Below are positions 42,877-54,163 of a stretch of 64,000 nt of DNA, one piece after another (position 1 is the stretch's first letter; every line of letters begins with the position of its first letter). Position numbers and translations under genes: made by a program. The DNA lies in contig CM058232.1 in assembly GCA_030180135.1 (NCBI GenBank), positions 62,579,330 through 62,643,329 of the forward strand, given 5' to 3'. The notes beneath the pieces were generated by a model. That model worked only from the letters and a program-made list of their open reading frames with translations, was not told the DNA's origin and ran no database searches. This DNA comes from Orychophragmus violaceus (Eukaryota > Streptophyta > Magnoliopsida > Brassicales > Brassicaceae).

Positions 42877-44550
42877 ATGGAAGACACGGTTCAAATCAGC
42901 TCCAGCTTGAAGCCCACAGTCATTCCAGTCATCCTCAAAGGTCTTAACTATAGGACATGGCAGAGAACCACCAAGACTGCCATTTTTGGAAGAGGGCTGT
43001 GGGAACACATTCTTGAAGACAAAACCCGAAGTGAAGAAGATGCTGCAAAGAAGAAGGATGAGCAAACCAAAAAGGAAGAGGCTAGATGGTTTCAGGAAGA
43101 TCAGTTGGTTCTTGGCTTCCTCCAAAACTCTCTTGACCCATCTATTCTTGAAGCTTATTCTCATTGTGAGACAGCCAAGTCACTGTGGGATACTCTCAAG
43201 AAGGTATATGGTGATGTTTCTAATCTTAGCCGTGTGTATGAGGTGAAGAAGGCCATAAGTGAGCTTTGCCAAGAAGACCATGACTTTACCAAGTACCTTG
43301 GGAAGTTCTCTTCAGCATGGTCTGAACTTGATATGCTAAGGCCAAGCACCATGGACCCTAAGGTTCTCATTGAGAGAAAGGAACAAGACAAGATCTTTGG
43401 CCTTCTACTCAACTTGAATCCGGTTTACAACGATGCCATAATGAAGATCCTAAGGGAAACTACACTTCCTGATTTTGAAGAGGTGTGTTCAAGGATCCAA
43501 AAGGAGCAAGGAAACATTGGTTTGTTTGGAGGAAAAGGGGAGTTGGTGACTGCCAACAAAGCCGGTTTCAAACCAGAGGAGAAGAAGGCTGCAGCTTGTG
43601 ACTATTGCAAGAAGAAAGACCACTCCAAGGATAAGTGTTGGATCCTTCATCCCCATCTCAAACCAGCCAAGTTCAAGGACTCTAGGGCAAATGCAAACAT
43701 CTCTCAAGAAGCTGGAAATGAGCAGGCTACTTCTTCAGCTCAAGGAGGAGAGCTTGCACTCTTCACCAACATTGAGTATGTAAGGAAGAGTGACTTGGAG
43801 GATCTCATCAAGGCTTATGCCTCTAAGCTCTCTGGTATCACTTTATTGTCTCATAAACTGCTTGCTAAAACTGATCACAACTTAGTAGTAGATTCAGGAG
43901 CTTATCACCACATGATTAGTAATGCTAAGTTGTTAAAAGACATTAAACCTGCCCTAGGAAGAGTAACTATAGCTGACGGTCAAGGTATTCCTATAATACG
44001 TACAGGAAAGTTAAGATTGTTTAACAAGGAAAGAGATGCATTATATGTTCCTAAGTTTAAGTCTAACTTGCTGTCAGTTAAAAGGATCACTAAAGACTTG
44101 AATTGCAATGTTATCTTTGGGCCTAATGAAGTTTGTTTTCAGGATATTAAGAATGGAAAGGTTATTGGAAGAGGTGGTACACAAGATGAGCTTTACCTCC
44201 TTGAAGACACTTCTCCAAGCAATCCGGATACCTTAGCTTTTAAATCCTGTTTTTCTTTCAATCAAAATGTCCTATGGCATGCTAGACTAGGACATCCTCA
44301 TGCTCGTGCTTTGAACTTAATGTTGCCTAATGTTAGCTTTGATCATTCAACTTGTGAAGCTTGTATTCTTGGCAAACATTGTAGAACTATCTTTCTAAAT
44401 CAACTACTATCTTTGAACATTGCTTTGATCTTGTGCATTCTGATGTTTGGACTTCACCTTGTCAATCTAGAGATAGGAACAAGTATCTTTGAACATATAC
44501 TTGGGTTACATTACTTCCATCTAAAGATAGGGTGTTTGATGCATTTCTAA
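42877..44550 (+). pseudogene. Copia-6 gag, protease and integrase N-terminus
   Basis: An ATG-initiated frame starting MEDTVQISSS. Gag (VIPVILKGLNYRTWQ, LWDTLKKVYGDVSNL) ends in a CCHC knuckle, CDYCKKKDHSKDKCW. Protease shows VVDSGAYHHM. The integrase zinc region has WHARLGHPHAR and CEACILGKHC. A frameshift just after this shifts the first catalytic Asp region (DLVHSDVWTSPC, 44427 on) out of frame, and that frame soon meets a stop near 44493, where part of the core has been lost. The remaining codons to 44550 are out-of-frame read-through. Confidence 0.9.
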
Positions 44551-46007
44551 ACTTTCAAAACTATGTTACTAATCAATTTAATGCCAAGATTAAAGTGTTT
44601 AGATCAGATAATGGAGGAGAGTACACAAGCCAAAGATTCAAAGCTCACTTGAACAAATATGGGATCCTACATCAAACAAGCTGCCCACATACTCCTCAAC
44701 AAAATGGTGTGGCTGAAAGAAAGAACAGGCATCTAATGGAGGTTGCTAGGTCTATGATGTTCCACACCAATGTTCCTAAGAGGTTTTGGGGAGATGCAGT
44801 CTTGGCAGCATGCTATCTTATCAATAGGATCCCAACTAAAGTCCTTCAAGACATTTCACCATATGAGGTATTGAAAAAAACCAAACCTTTTATTGAACAC
44901 TTACGTGTGTTTGCTTGTGTTTGTTTTGTACATATCTCAGGAGATCAAAGGAATAAGCTAGAGGCTAAGAGCACAAAGTGTATGTTCCTTGGATACTCCA
45001 CAACTCAGAAGGGCTACAAGTGTTTTGATCCAAGCAAAAACCGTACCTATGTGTCAAGGGATGTTAATTTCATTGAGGGGCAGAGATACTATGAGAAAAG
45101 AGATTGGGAAGGTTTGAAGGATCTCTCAAGATCACCTTCTGATTTGGCTACAAGTTTGATGTACTTATTGGATCACTTGGGTAATGATCTTCCACGGCAA
45201 AAGAAGCCTAATACACCTACCCAAGAAGCTCCACAAGAGGATGCTGAACCAGCAACACACACACATGAACCGGCTCAAGCTCAAGAAGACACTTCACCTC
45301 AAGATCAGAACCAAGTGGACTTGGATATGAATGAGGATGAGATGGTCTATCAAGAGGCAGAAAGTAATGTGGAAGTGGCTGATCAACAGGTTCAACAACT
45401 CAGGAGAATCACAAGGGAAAAGAAAGATCCATCAGAATGGATGAAGACAAGAGTCTACTACAACAACCAAGCAGTAGCTCATCCTAGTAAGTCTACTTGT
45501 TTTATTGACTTGCTACCATCTAGTCACAAGGCCTTTCTTGGAAAGATTGAGCTAAACCAGGTTCCCAAGACTTATGAAGAGGCTGAGGATATCAAGGTAT
45601 GGATGGATGCAGTGAGGGATGAGAAAGAAGCTATGGAGAGGAACCACACTTGGATTGTGGAGAAGTTGCCAAAAGGGAAAAAGACTGTTAGCTCAAAATG
45701 GGTCTTCACAATCAAGTATAAAAGCAATGGAGACATATAGAGGTACAAGGCAAGGCTAGTAGCAAGGGTATTCACTCAAACCTATGGAGAAGGCTATACG
45801 GATACCTTTGCACCAGTGGCTAAACTTCATACAGTAAGAGTCACATTAAGCTTAGCCACCAACCTCTCATGGAATCTATGGCAAATGGATGTGAAGAATG
45901 CCTTTCTACAAGGTGAACTTGAAGAGGAAGTGTATATGACTCAATGGACCATGGTTTCAAAAAGTCTCATTCTGATCACACATTGTTCACTCTTCAAAGT
46001 GCTCTAG
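44532..46007 (+). pseudogene. Copia-6 integrase core and reverse transcriptase N-terminus
   Basis: The frame holds the second Asp and the Glu of integrase (FRSDNGGEYTS, NGVAERKNRHLMEVA), the acidic linker, then SSKWVFTIKYKSNGDI. A TAG at 45738-45740 replaces the Glu codon of GEIERYKARL. The same frame continues through LWQMDVKNAFLQGELEEE to VYMTQ, where an internal deletion removes the middle of the polymerase and joins to HTLFTLQ-type codons in another frame. Confidence 0.88.
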
Positions 46008-46980
46008 GAGTGGTGGTGGTTCTGATCTATGTGGATGATTTGATCATCACATGAAGTGATAATGATGGAATTCAATCCACAAAGGCATTTCTCAAGAGCT
46101 CCTTTGATATCAAAGACCTTGGTGAGTTGAAGTATTTCTTGGGCATTGAAGTATGCAGATTCAATGATGGATTGTTTCTGTCCCAAAGGAAGTATGTTAA
46201 AGACTTGTTGACAGAAACAAGTATGCAAGATAGCAAAGACTCCTCTTGAAGATGGCTACCAAGTCAATAGAAAGGGGGAGAAATCAGATGAAGTAAAGTT
46301 CAAGGATGTCTCATTGTATAGGAGGCTGGTTGGGAAGCTTATCTATCTCACTCTCACTAGACCAGACCTATGCTTTGCTGTGAATCAAGTTAGCCAACAT
46401 ATGCAATCACCCACGATTTACCATTGGAAATTGATTGAGAGGATCCTTAGATACCTCAAAGGCGCAACAGAACAAGGCATTTGGATGGGTAAGAATGATA
46501 GCACTGAGATTGTTGGCTAATGTGATGCAGATTGGGATGGTGATAAGAGTGATAGGAGATTAACAACAGGCTATTGCACATTCATTGGAGGCAACTTAGT
46601 GACTTGGAAGACAAAGAAGCAGAAGGTGGTTTCCTGTTCAAGTGCTGAAGTAGAGTATAGGGCAATGAGAAAGCTTGCAACAGAGTTAACTTGGCTGAAG
46701 GCTCTACTCAAGGACTTTGGCATAGAGCAATCAAGTCCAATCACCTTTCATTTTGACAACCAGGCTTCTATTCACATTGCAACCAACTATGTGTTTCATG
46801 AGAGGACCAAACACATAGAGATTGATTGTCACAAGGTCAGGGAGAAAATTGAAGATGGAACCATTCTACCTTGCTACACCAAGAGTGAAGATCAGCTTGC
46901 AGATATCTTCACTAAGGCTGCCAGCCTTAAGGTTTGTACTCATGTCTTTAGCAAACTAGGGCTGGTGGCTATTCATGATT
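46008..46980 (+). pseudogene. Copia-6 reverse transcriptase C-terminus and RNase H
   Basis: LIYVDDLIIT followed by a TGA (46052-46054), DLGELKYFLGIEVCR, then after shifts YRRLVGKLIYLTLTRPD (46314 on), a TAA at 46518-46520 within IVGYCDADW, and a long intact end with SCSSAEVEYRAMRKL and FHFDNQASIHIA to LGLVAIHD. At least two stops and two shifts are visible. Confidence 0.86.
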
Positions 46981-47137
46981 AGAACTCTCCTGATTCATGT
47001 GCAGCATACTCTTTTTCCCTTGATGTGGTTTTGTCCCAAGTGGTTTTCCACATCAAGGTTTTTAATGAGGTGTTGCCATGATCATTCCTAGTTCAGTCTT
47101 TAGGGTGATTCCAAAGTCTGAACTTGAGGGGGAGTAT
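46981..47137 (+). other. Copia-6 3' non-coding region with hairpin motif and polypurine tract
   Basis: Contains the stem CCTTGATGTGG/CCACATCAAGG (47018-47028, 47048-47058) followed by TTTTTAATGAGG, matching Copia-5 (39994-40046) and Gypsy-G in layout. Ends in the polypurine tract GAGGGGGAGTAT. Confidence 0.75.
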
Positions 47138-47580
47138 TGATCATGAAGAGATCAATGTGAAAAGGTTGTGCATTATCAAAATATGCATAAGACTTGCACA
47201 TTGATGAAGTGCAAAACCGGGGACACTTAGTTCATTATCAATAAGTGTCACTTGGTGTCTAAACAAGAGAGTGCAAACTTGGGGATATTGGATCAGACCG
47301 TTGGAGTCTTCTAATGAGACAAAGAGGAGCGGCTGCACAAATTGGGACCACATAGTACAAATGGTCGCAACCGGATTTGTCATGACCAGCTTTTACTTTT
47401 GTGTCATTCTTGTTTGTTTCCACTTTAGGTTAAACATCTCTCTTGTCTTAAGACTCTTATATATTGTTTGTAACCAAGAATGAATCAATATACAAGAAGG
47501 GATTCTTTCCTCTTTACTCTTTGCGGCTCTCTCTCTCTAAAACCCTAGAAACCGCAAGTTCTTACACACTTAGTCCAACA
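47138..47580 (+). repeat. Copia-6 3' LTR (443 bp)
   Basis: Begins TGATCATGAAG and ends TTAGTCCAACA. It is unusual in being followed by a second primer site and leader piece instead of host sequence. Confidence 0.92.
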
Positions 47581-48214
47581 TGGTATCAGAGCATTATTGT
47601 TCTTGATCTTTGATTCTCTTGATTCTCATTCTAGTTTCATCACTCTCTTAGCTCTAATCTCTCATTCTCTCGGTCCTAAAACCCTAACACTCTTTCACTC
47701 TTCTTCTTGTAACCGGTTTCACTCTTTGTCTCCATTGTTTATACATGTTCATATTCAATGTAGACCTTAAAGTATTTATCATGAAGAGATCAATGTGCAA
47801 AGGTTGTGCATTATCAAAATATGCACAAGACTTGCACATTGATGAAGTGCAAAACCGGGGACACTTAGTTCTTTATCAATAAGTGTCACTTGGTGTCTAA
47901 ACAAGAGAGTGCAAACTTGGGGACATTGGATCAGACCGTTGGAGTCTTCTATGAGACAAAGAGGAGCGGCTGCACAATTTGGGACCACATAGTACAAATG
48001 GTCCCAACCGGATTTGTCATGACCATCTTTTACTTTTGTGTCATTCTTGTTTGTTTCCACTTTAGGTTAAACATCTCTCTTGTCTTAAGACTCTTATATA
48101 TTGTTTGTAACCAAGAATGAATCAATATACAAGAAGGGATTCTTTCCTCTTTACTCTTTGCGGCTCTCTCTCTCTAAAACCCTAGAAACCGCAAGTTCTT
48201 ACACACTTAATCCA
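47581..48214 (+). repeat. Extra Copia-6 leader piece, flank copy and third LTR
   Basis: 47581-47700 repeats the first 120 bases of the Copia-6 leader, including the primer site. 47701-47775 repeats the 75 bases of LTR-E lying left of the 5' LTR (42170-42244). 47776-48214 is a third LTR sharing the TTATCATG start of the 5' LTR, with its last bases altered (CTTAATCCA). LTR-E resumes at 48215. Confidence 0.88.
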
Positions 48215-48624
48215 GAGCCACGGTTATTGCTACTTAAGGCAGCATCTCATCATGCTTGGATAACTCTTCCATAGTTAGTCCAAGTATGATGAGATAATCA
48301 CTCATAGATAGTTCTTTACTTCTCTCTTGGATGTTATCTTAGCTAATTACTAATTCTCTTCCATGTTATGAGTAGACTCTCATTGGTGAGATGTTAAGCT
48401 CTTGGAAGTGTTTTCATATAGCTAAGGACTCCTTTATACAACTAGATTAATGGCTTTCTTAAGTACAAACTAGTTGTATTTTGTTTGAGCAGAACCGGTT
48501 GAATTGTTCTTCTTTAAGTGTTTTTGTTCTTGTGTTGAGTTATGGTTCAGAGCTTCTCATGAATGTCTCATGAACCAAACTAGATGATCAAAGCTTCCTC
48601 ATGGATGCTTCTGAAATTCTAACA
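48215..48624 (+). repeat. LTR-E, plus copy, right part
   Basis: AGAGCCACGGTTATTGC onward matches the complement of 40631-40840, including the hairpin at 48246-48293. It ends GAAATTCTAACA at 48624. No primer site follows, so it is a 3' or solo LTR. The LTR at the right edge of the window (63579-64000) belongs to the same broad family. Confidence 0.65.
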
Positions 48625-49263
48625 GGTTGTGCATTATGTGATAATGTGAAAGAGAGGTTCCAGATGATGCATTATGCAAGTTTGGGGATCATTCATCTTT
48701 GAGCATAACCAAACCTCTATTTTCGGATTAAGTCTTCTTTAGGAAAGAACAGGATATTGGAATGGAGATCCAAAGTGCACAATATGATCAATGTACAAAC
48801 ATTGTGCACTTCTTGATAATGATAAATGTGCAAAGTCCGGGTCATAGTATCATTGTGTGCAAACCGTGGGATCTTATGTTCATACTTCTACTCACATTCC
48901 TAGACAAGTCCTATGAAGATCAGAAGCTCAGAACATCAATCCCAACAAGCCTGAAGCATGCATAGACCTGTCACTATCCATCTGAAGCAAGAGAAGGACA
49001 TGTCACTATCCTTGTGACCATTTCTCACTCCCTCTCTCCTACTAACTGTTTTCTTGTCTTATTCTTTTATTCTTTGTTTATTCTTCTTGTAGCCCTAGTA
49101 GCTTGAGTATTTAAGTTCTTGTAAAGCCATTTTATGAATCAGATTGAGGATTTATTCTTCCTTACAATCGAAACCCTAGTTCTCTCTCTCTAGCGGCTTA
49201 AGAACCCTAATCGGGTCTTAAGCTTCTCTCTTCCATTCTTCACTCATTCTACCTTATTCTTAT
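48625..49263 (+). repeat. Copia LTR-like remnant
   Basis: No gene. GTGCAAAGTCCGGG (from about 48828) and GTGCAAACCGTGGG words, and a CT-rich AAACCCTAG segment, resemble the LTRs of Copia-5 and Copia-6. I cannot fix its ends or its parent element. Confidence 0.45.
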
Positions 49264-49739
49264 TGAAAGAAAGAAGAAATAAGTTAGAGTGCAACACAAG
49301 GAAGAGAGCCGGTTTTGTCTTATGAAAAGTTGGGGACTTTAAGACTTATTAAAACATGTGATCTTGGTCCTAAATGAGTTTTTTATGTTCCCAAACATAG
49401 TACAACTGGTCTGGAGCAGAGCAGAGGCGCAGGAGACTGATCCCTAGGTCAGAAAGGTTGTTCTCTCTCCTCTAGGTCCTGTCGCTATCTACATTGGAGC
49501 TGTTACCCTCTACTTTGTCTTCTTCTTGTTTATGCATTGTTTATTGTACACAAAACCCTAGTTGTCTCTCTATATATGTAATGTAACCTCTGAACATCAA
49601 TACACACTTAAGGATTTAGTTCCTAAGTTCATTCCTCTCTTATACTCTCGGTTCACTCTCTCTCTCTCGCTCTTAAAACCCTAATTGGGTACAAGAGCTT
49701 CTCTCATCAAGAACTCTTCCTAATCTCTAAATTCTAACA
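49264..49739 (+). repeat. Copia-7 5' LTR (end certain, start tentative)
   Basis: Ends AAATTCTAACA at 49739, followed at once by the primer site TGGTATCAGAGC (49740-49751). The proposed start TGAAAGAAAG at 49264 gives about 476 bp but cannot be checked because the 3' LTR is not in the window. TATA-like CTATATATG lies near 49569. Confidence 0.6.
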
Positions 49740-49936
49740 TGGTATCAGAGCTCTAAAGCTCTTGTACATATTCTCACTTCCGCAGATACTCTTAAACTCA
49801 CTCATTCTTCTTGTTCTTGCTCCTAAATCTCTTCTTGATCTTCGTTCTCTAGTCGGGTCTTTCTAGCCGGTTCTATTCTCTCTTTTCCTAAACTCTTTGA
49901 AACACTTTTCTCTTGAAACTCCCTCCTTACTCAGTC

Positions 49937-51040
49937 ATGGAGAACTCAAGGGTAATCATTCCAGTGACTCTTAAATGAGCCAACTACTTGGTGTGGGCTA
50001 GAATGGCCAAAAGTGCTCTCGATGGGAGAGGCTTTTGGAAGCATGTCTTAAGCGACACTGCTCCAATGAAGATGATGAAGGCTGAGCCCAAAGGTGAAGC
50101 TGCTAAAGGAGGAGCTGAAGCTGAGGCTAAGGCTGATGAAGAAGCTGTTGAAGAAACAGCTCTTGAAGATGAAGAAGCATGGACTCAAGGGGACCAACAT
50201 GTTCTGTCCATTCTTCAAAGCTCCCTTGAGCCGTCCCTTTTGGAGGCTTACTCTTACTGTGAGAGCTCTAAGGACTTATGGGACACTCTGCAAAAGGTCT
50301 ATGGCAATATGTCTAACCTAAGTAGAGTGTTTAAAGTGAAGTTGGCCATCAATAACCTGAGCCAAGAAGACATGGAGTTCAAGCAACATTTTGGGAAGTT
50401 TAGATCCTTGTGGGCAGAGTTGGAGATGCTAATACCACCAACAATTGATCCACTGGTTCTAAATGAAAGGAGGGAAAAAGACAAGGTGTTTGCACTCTTG
50501 CTAACCCTCAATCCGGCTTACAACAGCTTGATCACACACATGTTAAGGGCAGAACTCTTCCCAACTTAGATGAAGTGTGTGCACAAATTCAAAAGGAGCA
50601 AGGTTTCTTTGGTTTTTTGGAAGGAAAGGTGAGCTTGCTACTGCTCACAAGGGTGTTTACAAGCCTTAGGAGAGGAGGATCCCTGGTGTATGTGATCATT
50701 GCAAGAGGAAGGGGCATTTCAAGGAAAAATGCTGGCTGCTTCATCCTCATTTCAAACCGGCTTTCACCAACAAGTTCAAGGACCAGAGGGCACATTCTTC
50801 AAATGAATCAACCTTTGCTCCTGCTTCTGGTGCTCTTGGTGCTTCTACTTCTTCAAACCGGCCTGGAAATGAATGTAGGGAGATGGTACCAGCCTATTCC
50901 CCTGCTCCTAATGTGGCGCTCTAAAATGAGTTGGTGAGGAGGTCAGACCTTGATGCCCTCATCAAAGCCTTCAAGGAGAGTTCTAGTAATGTCTTTGGTA
51001 GTTCCTTTCATGCTTTAATCAATCACAAGTCCTTGATAGA
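49937..51040 (+). pseudogene. Copia-7 gag, broken
   Basis: An ATG at 49937 opens MENSRVIIPVTLK, then TGA at 49976-49978 where relatives have Gly. The same frame continues through WARMAKSALDGRGFWK, an acidic Lys/Glu/Ala-rich stretch, and LWDTLQKVYGNMSNLSRVF to 50569. A shift near 50560 moves coding to other frames. The CCHC knuckle (CDHCKRKGHFKEKCW) lies near 50690-50735. The tail ends at the Athila-2 insertion point within LINHKSLID. Confidence 0.88.
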
Positions 51041-52233
51041 TGATAGGTGTCAGGTTTTATCCTATATCTAACTGCAAGTGCACAGTTCAGTAGTCGTAGT
51101 ATATAGGTATCGAATCCACAGGGACTCCGTATTCAATAGCTCAAGAACAGGAAATTAAACTAGGAAGAAAGCAATGTGATTGAATTAAAAGCAATGCAAG
51201 AAAGTAAACAGAAATCAGAGATTGTTGGTTGTGAAAGCAAGTTATTAAAAGCGCTAAGTCTAGGGCGTTCTCAAGAAATCAGACAAGCAGACAGTTCATT
51301 CAGTAAGGATCTAATTAAGCACAGTTCTAGAACTCAAAACACAGATATAGAATTAACCAAATTCCTTTGCGATAATTCTCTAAGTCTAAGTGCAGCAAAC
51401 CAAACTTTCGTTTGCGAGAACTAACAGATTAAACTAGCATTAATCCCAAGTTTGATATGTTCACAATTATCCTAAACCAAACTTTCGTTTGCGAGAAGTT
51501 TAATTGCTCAACCTAATTAGTTCAGATTCCTAAACCCCACTTCCGTGACGTATTTAGCAACCTAAGATCTAGATTCTAATTGATCAGGTTAGAACTAGCT
51601 TTAAGCACAATTAGATTGAAGAACATATATAGTTATGAATCCTTAACTGAATTAAACAAGTCTAGCAAGTCATGAAATCCTATGTGAGAAACCCTAAACC
51701 TAACAAGGAATCTAATCAGACATAGATAATGAAAACATAATCATATGATGAATAAATTGCATAGAAGATAAAGAATAATAGGGGTTCGAAATCTTCTCCA
51801 AATACAGATGAAGTAAAGGTTCAGATCAGCCCCAAAAGCTCTAAAAATCCTCTGCTCTTAATTATGAAAGCGTTCGTAAATAAAACACCAAAAACTTAAT
51901 TATATAGGTCTAATCTCGGCCACGGGCTTCTTTGTAAATATCAGGAACTTCTGGATCAGAGTGCAATATCTTGACTCTTCATAAACCGCCGAGTTTTGGC
52001 CCATCTCGCTGGTGCAACGATCGATGCTAGAGTGCAACGATCGACGCATTCCTCTGTTTCGGACAGTGAACTCTATCTCTCGTCCAAACACTCCAAAAAT
52101 CTCCAAAAAGTGCCATAATCACCAAGTATGCTCCAAACCTGATTATACCTGTAAAAGACTCTAAAAGAACACAAAAAGACACTAAAACACACTTATATCA
52201 TGGTCTAAAACTAGTAAAAACCATGATATATCA
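51041..52233 (-). repeat. Athila-2 3' LTR (1193 bp)
   Basis: TGATAGGTGTCAGG to ATGATATATCA. Collinear with the Athila-1 LTR but a distinct subfamily. It carries the same terminal ATATCATGGT inverted repeat and two GATCG units at 52015-52048. Confidence 0.92.
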
Positions 52234-53596
52234 ACTCCCCCACACTTAGCCTTTGCTTGCCCTCAAGCAAAACAGAGAACTAAAGCATGGTGAAGAGGTT
52301 TGAAAACTCTTCAGAAACTCATTTCATCCTAGAAGTTACAATACTCAGATTCCCCTTAGTAAACCACTGAAAGAATCAATCACAGGATATCAAGACCACA
52401 ATGTACTTCCCCCACACTTAGCAACTGTCCTAGGTAAACTCCACAATCACATTCAAGCATTCAAATTCTCCCTACTGACTTCTGCGAGTATTTAAGTGCG
52501 GTCTCACCTAAGGAGTATCGATCAAAGGGCACATGGATTCTTACCTTATCAGCTCTAGACCACCATACTATCTTTCTCTAGTCCCTTTCTTCTCTTTCCC
52601 TTCTTTAACAACTGATTTTTCCCACTTTGGATATCATTTTATTTTTTTTATCAGTGTTCTTCCCGTTATGGGGTATACTTTGGACACATTCCATGGATAG
52701 CACAGGAGATAATAGGGGTCTCTACCACTCCTGTGACCACTTCGGAGTTACTAACTCATCCTCAGTTTATTATCTTTTTTTTTTTTTTACTTTATAGAAG
52801 GGGAGAAGGGAACTAAATAGGATAGGTTGACAGGCTGTGTCAGAACTAATAGGGAATCTGACACAAAGTATACCAAGCCCTTAGGTGAGAAATCTAAGTC
52901 AGTATTAAGTTGAAGTCAGTAAAAGGATCCTCTGATACCTGAAGTGATGTGGGTGTTCCCAGTAGGTTGATCTGTGATGGGGTTTTCTAATAGTCATAGA
53001 TAGATCATGCAACTTCATCCCAATGGTTACTTAAGTTCCTGCAAGTCTTGTAAATTTTCTCAGAAAATCATAGTTTCTTATTTAAACAATTTTGACTCAA
53101 TAAAACAAAAAATTTTGAAAAATGGACTGACTCTTAAGAAAACAGAAAGATAAACGTCAGTAGCACCTCCCCCACACTTAAGACACACTGTCCCCAGTAG
53201 TGTCAAGCGAAGGATCGGTAAAAAGAAAGAAAAATTGTTAAAGTTCTGTTGAGTTCTGTCGGATTTACCTCTGTCGCTGAAGCATCGATCGTTGCACTAA
53301 GTGCATCGACCGTTACTTGGCGATTTTCGTGTATGGTCGATCGTTGCTCATAACTGCAACGATCGCTGCAATGCGATTATGATCGTGTTGTGACGATCGA
53401 CACAGAAGTGTGTCGATCGACGCACTGCGAATCTGTCCGAGACCTGCAACCAGAAACTCACCAGAAACAAAAACAAACGTAAAATCCTAACAAAAATACC
53501 AAAAATTAAGTAGAAAAACACCAGTACCTAATGGTGGGTTGCCTCCCACCCAGCGCTTGTTTAAGGTCAATAGCTTGACCGGACGGACAAGATTTT
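52234..53596 (-). other. Athila-2 3' non-coding region
   Basis: No gene. Strong match to Athila-1 9718-10999, with the polypurine tract on the minus strand next to the LTR (plus CCCCCACACTTA at about 52238-52249) and repeats of that word near 52410 and 53170. A dense run of GATCG palindrome units lies at 53280-53430, longer than in Athila-1. Confidence 0.75.
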
Positions 53597-54163
53597 TCAG
53601 GCACCAGGAGATCCCAACAGAGACTTTTTCTGTCTCTGTCCAAGTCTCCTCATCCAAGGTGGCGAGTAGGCTGTTGCAGAATGCTCATGTCCAAGAAAAG
53701 ATGTTGTAAAATGTGCTCCAGGATCTAGAATCACAGTGTCACCCGGCTGCTCATCATCTGCATCCATGATTGTGAATGTCTGCCCATCTATCAGTGGCTT
53801 TCGCAGCTTCTCCATCTCATATCGCAGCGGCTCATCTCCCAGGTGGAGGTCTATTAGACTCTGTCTAACATCAATCACAGCTCCTGCTGTAGCCAAGAAT
53901 GGTCTTCCAAGCAGCAATGCTTCATCAGGATCGCAGTCATACTTCAGCACAAGGAAATCTGTCGGAACTTAGTTTCCAACTCTCACTGGAATGTCCTTTA
54001 AGAGTCCTTCCGGAACTCGTATAGACTGATCAGCTAGGACAAGAGAGGTCCTAGTGGGAGAAAAATCCAGCATCCCCAACTTCTCTGCCACAGAATAAGG
54101 CATCATACTTCCAGCAGCTCCTAGATCACAAAGAGAGTGTCTAAAACTATCCTCGAAGATGGA
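53597..54163 (-). pseudogene. Athila-2 protease region
   Basis: Same frame as gag. The active site is CDLGAAGSMMPYSVAEKLG (minus strand, about 54132-54080), then SLVLADQSIRVPEGLL, a nonsense TAA near 53970 within RVGN/VPTDF, then LLLGRPFLATAGAVIDVR and KPLIDGQTFTIMD. The frame ends at 53597, in a tail unlike Athila-1. The following sequence is the 3' non-coding region, so polymerase and integrase have been lost. Confidence 0.8.

Larger units (their letters stand above)
42245..47580 (+). mobile_element. Copia-6: nearly complete but degenerate copia element
   Basis: LTRs of 443 bp at 42245-42687 and 47138-47580 differ by about seven bases. The iMet primer site lies at 42688-42699 and the gag ATG at 42877. 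Pol has several stops, shifts and an internal deletion. The polypurine tract GAGGGGGAGTAT ends at 47137. It is inserted in LTR-E: the host resumes after an extra Copia-6 LTR at about 48215. Confidence 0.92.
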
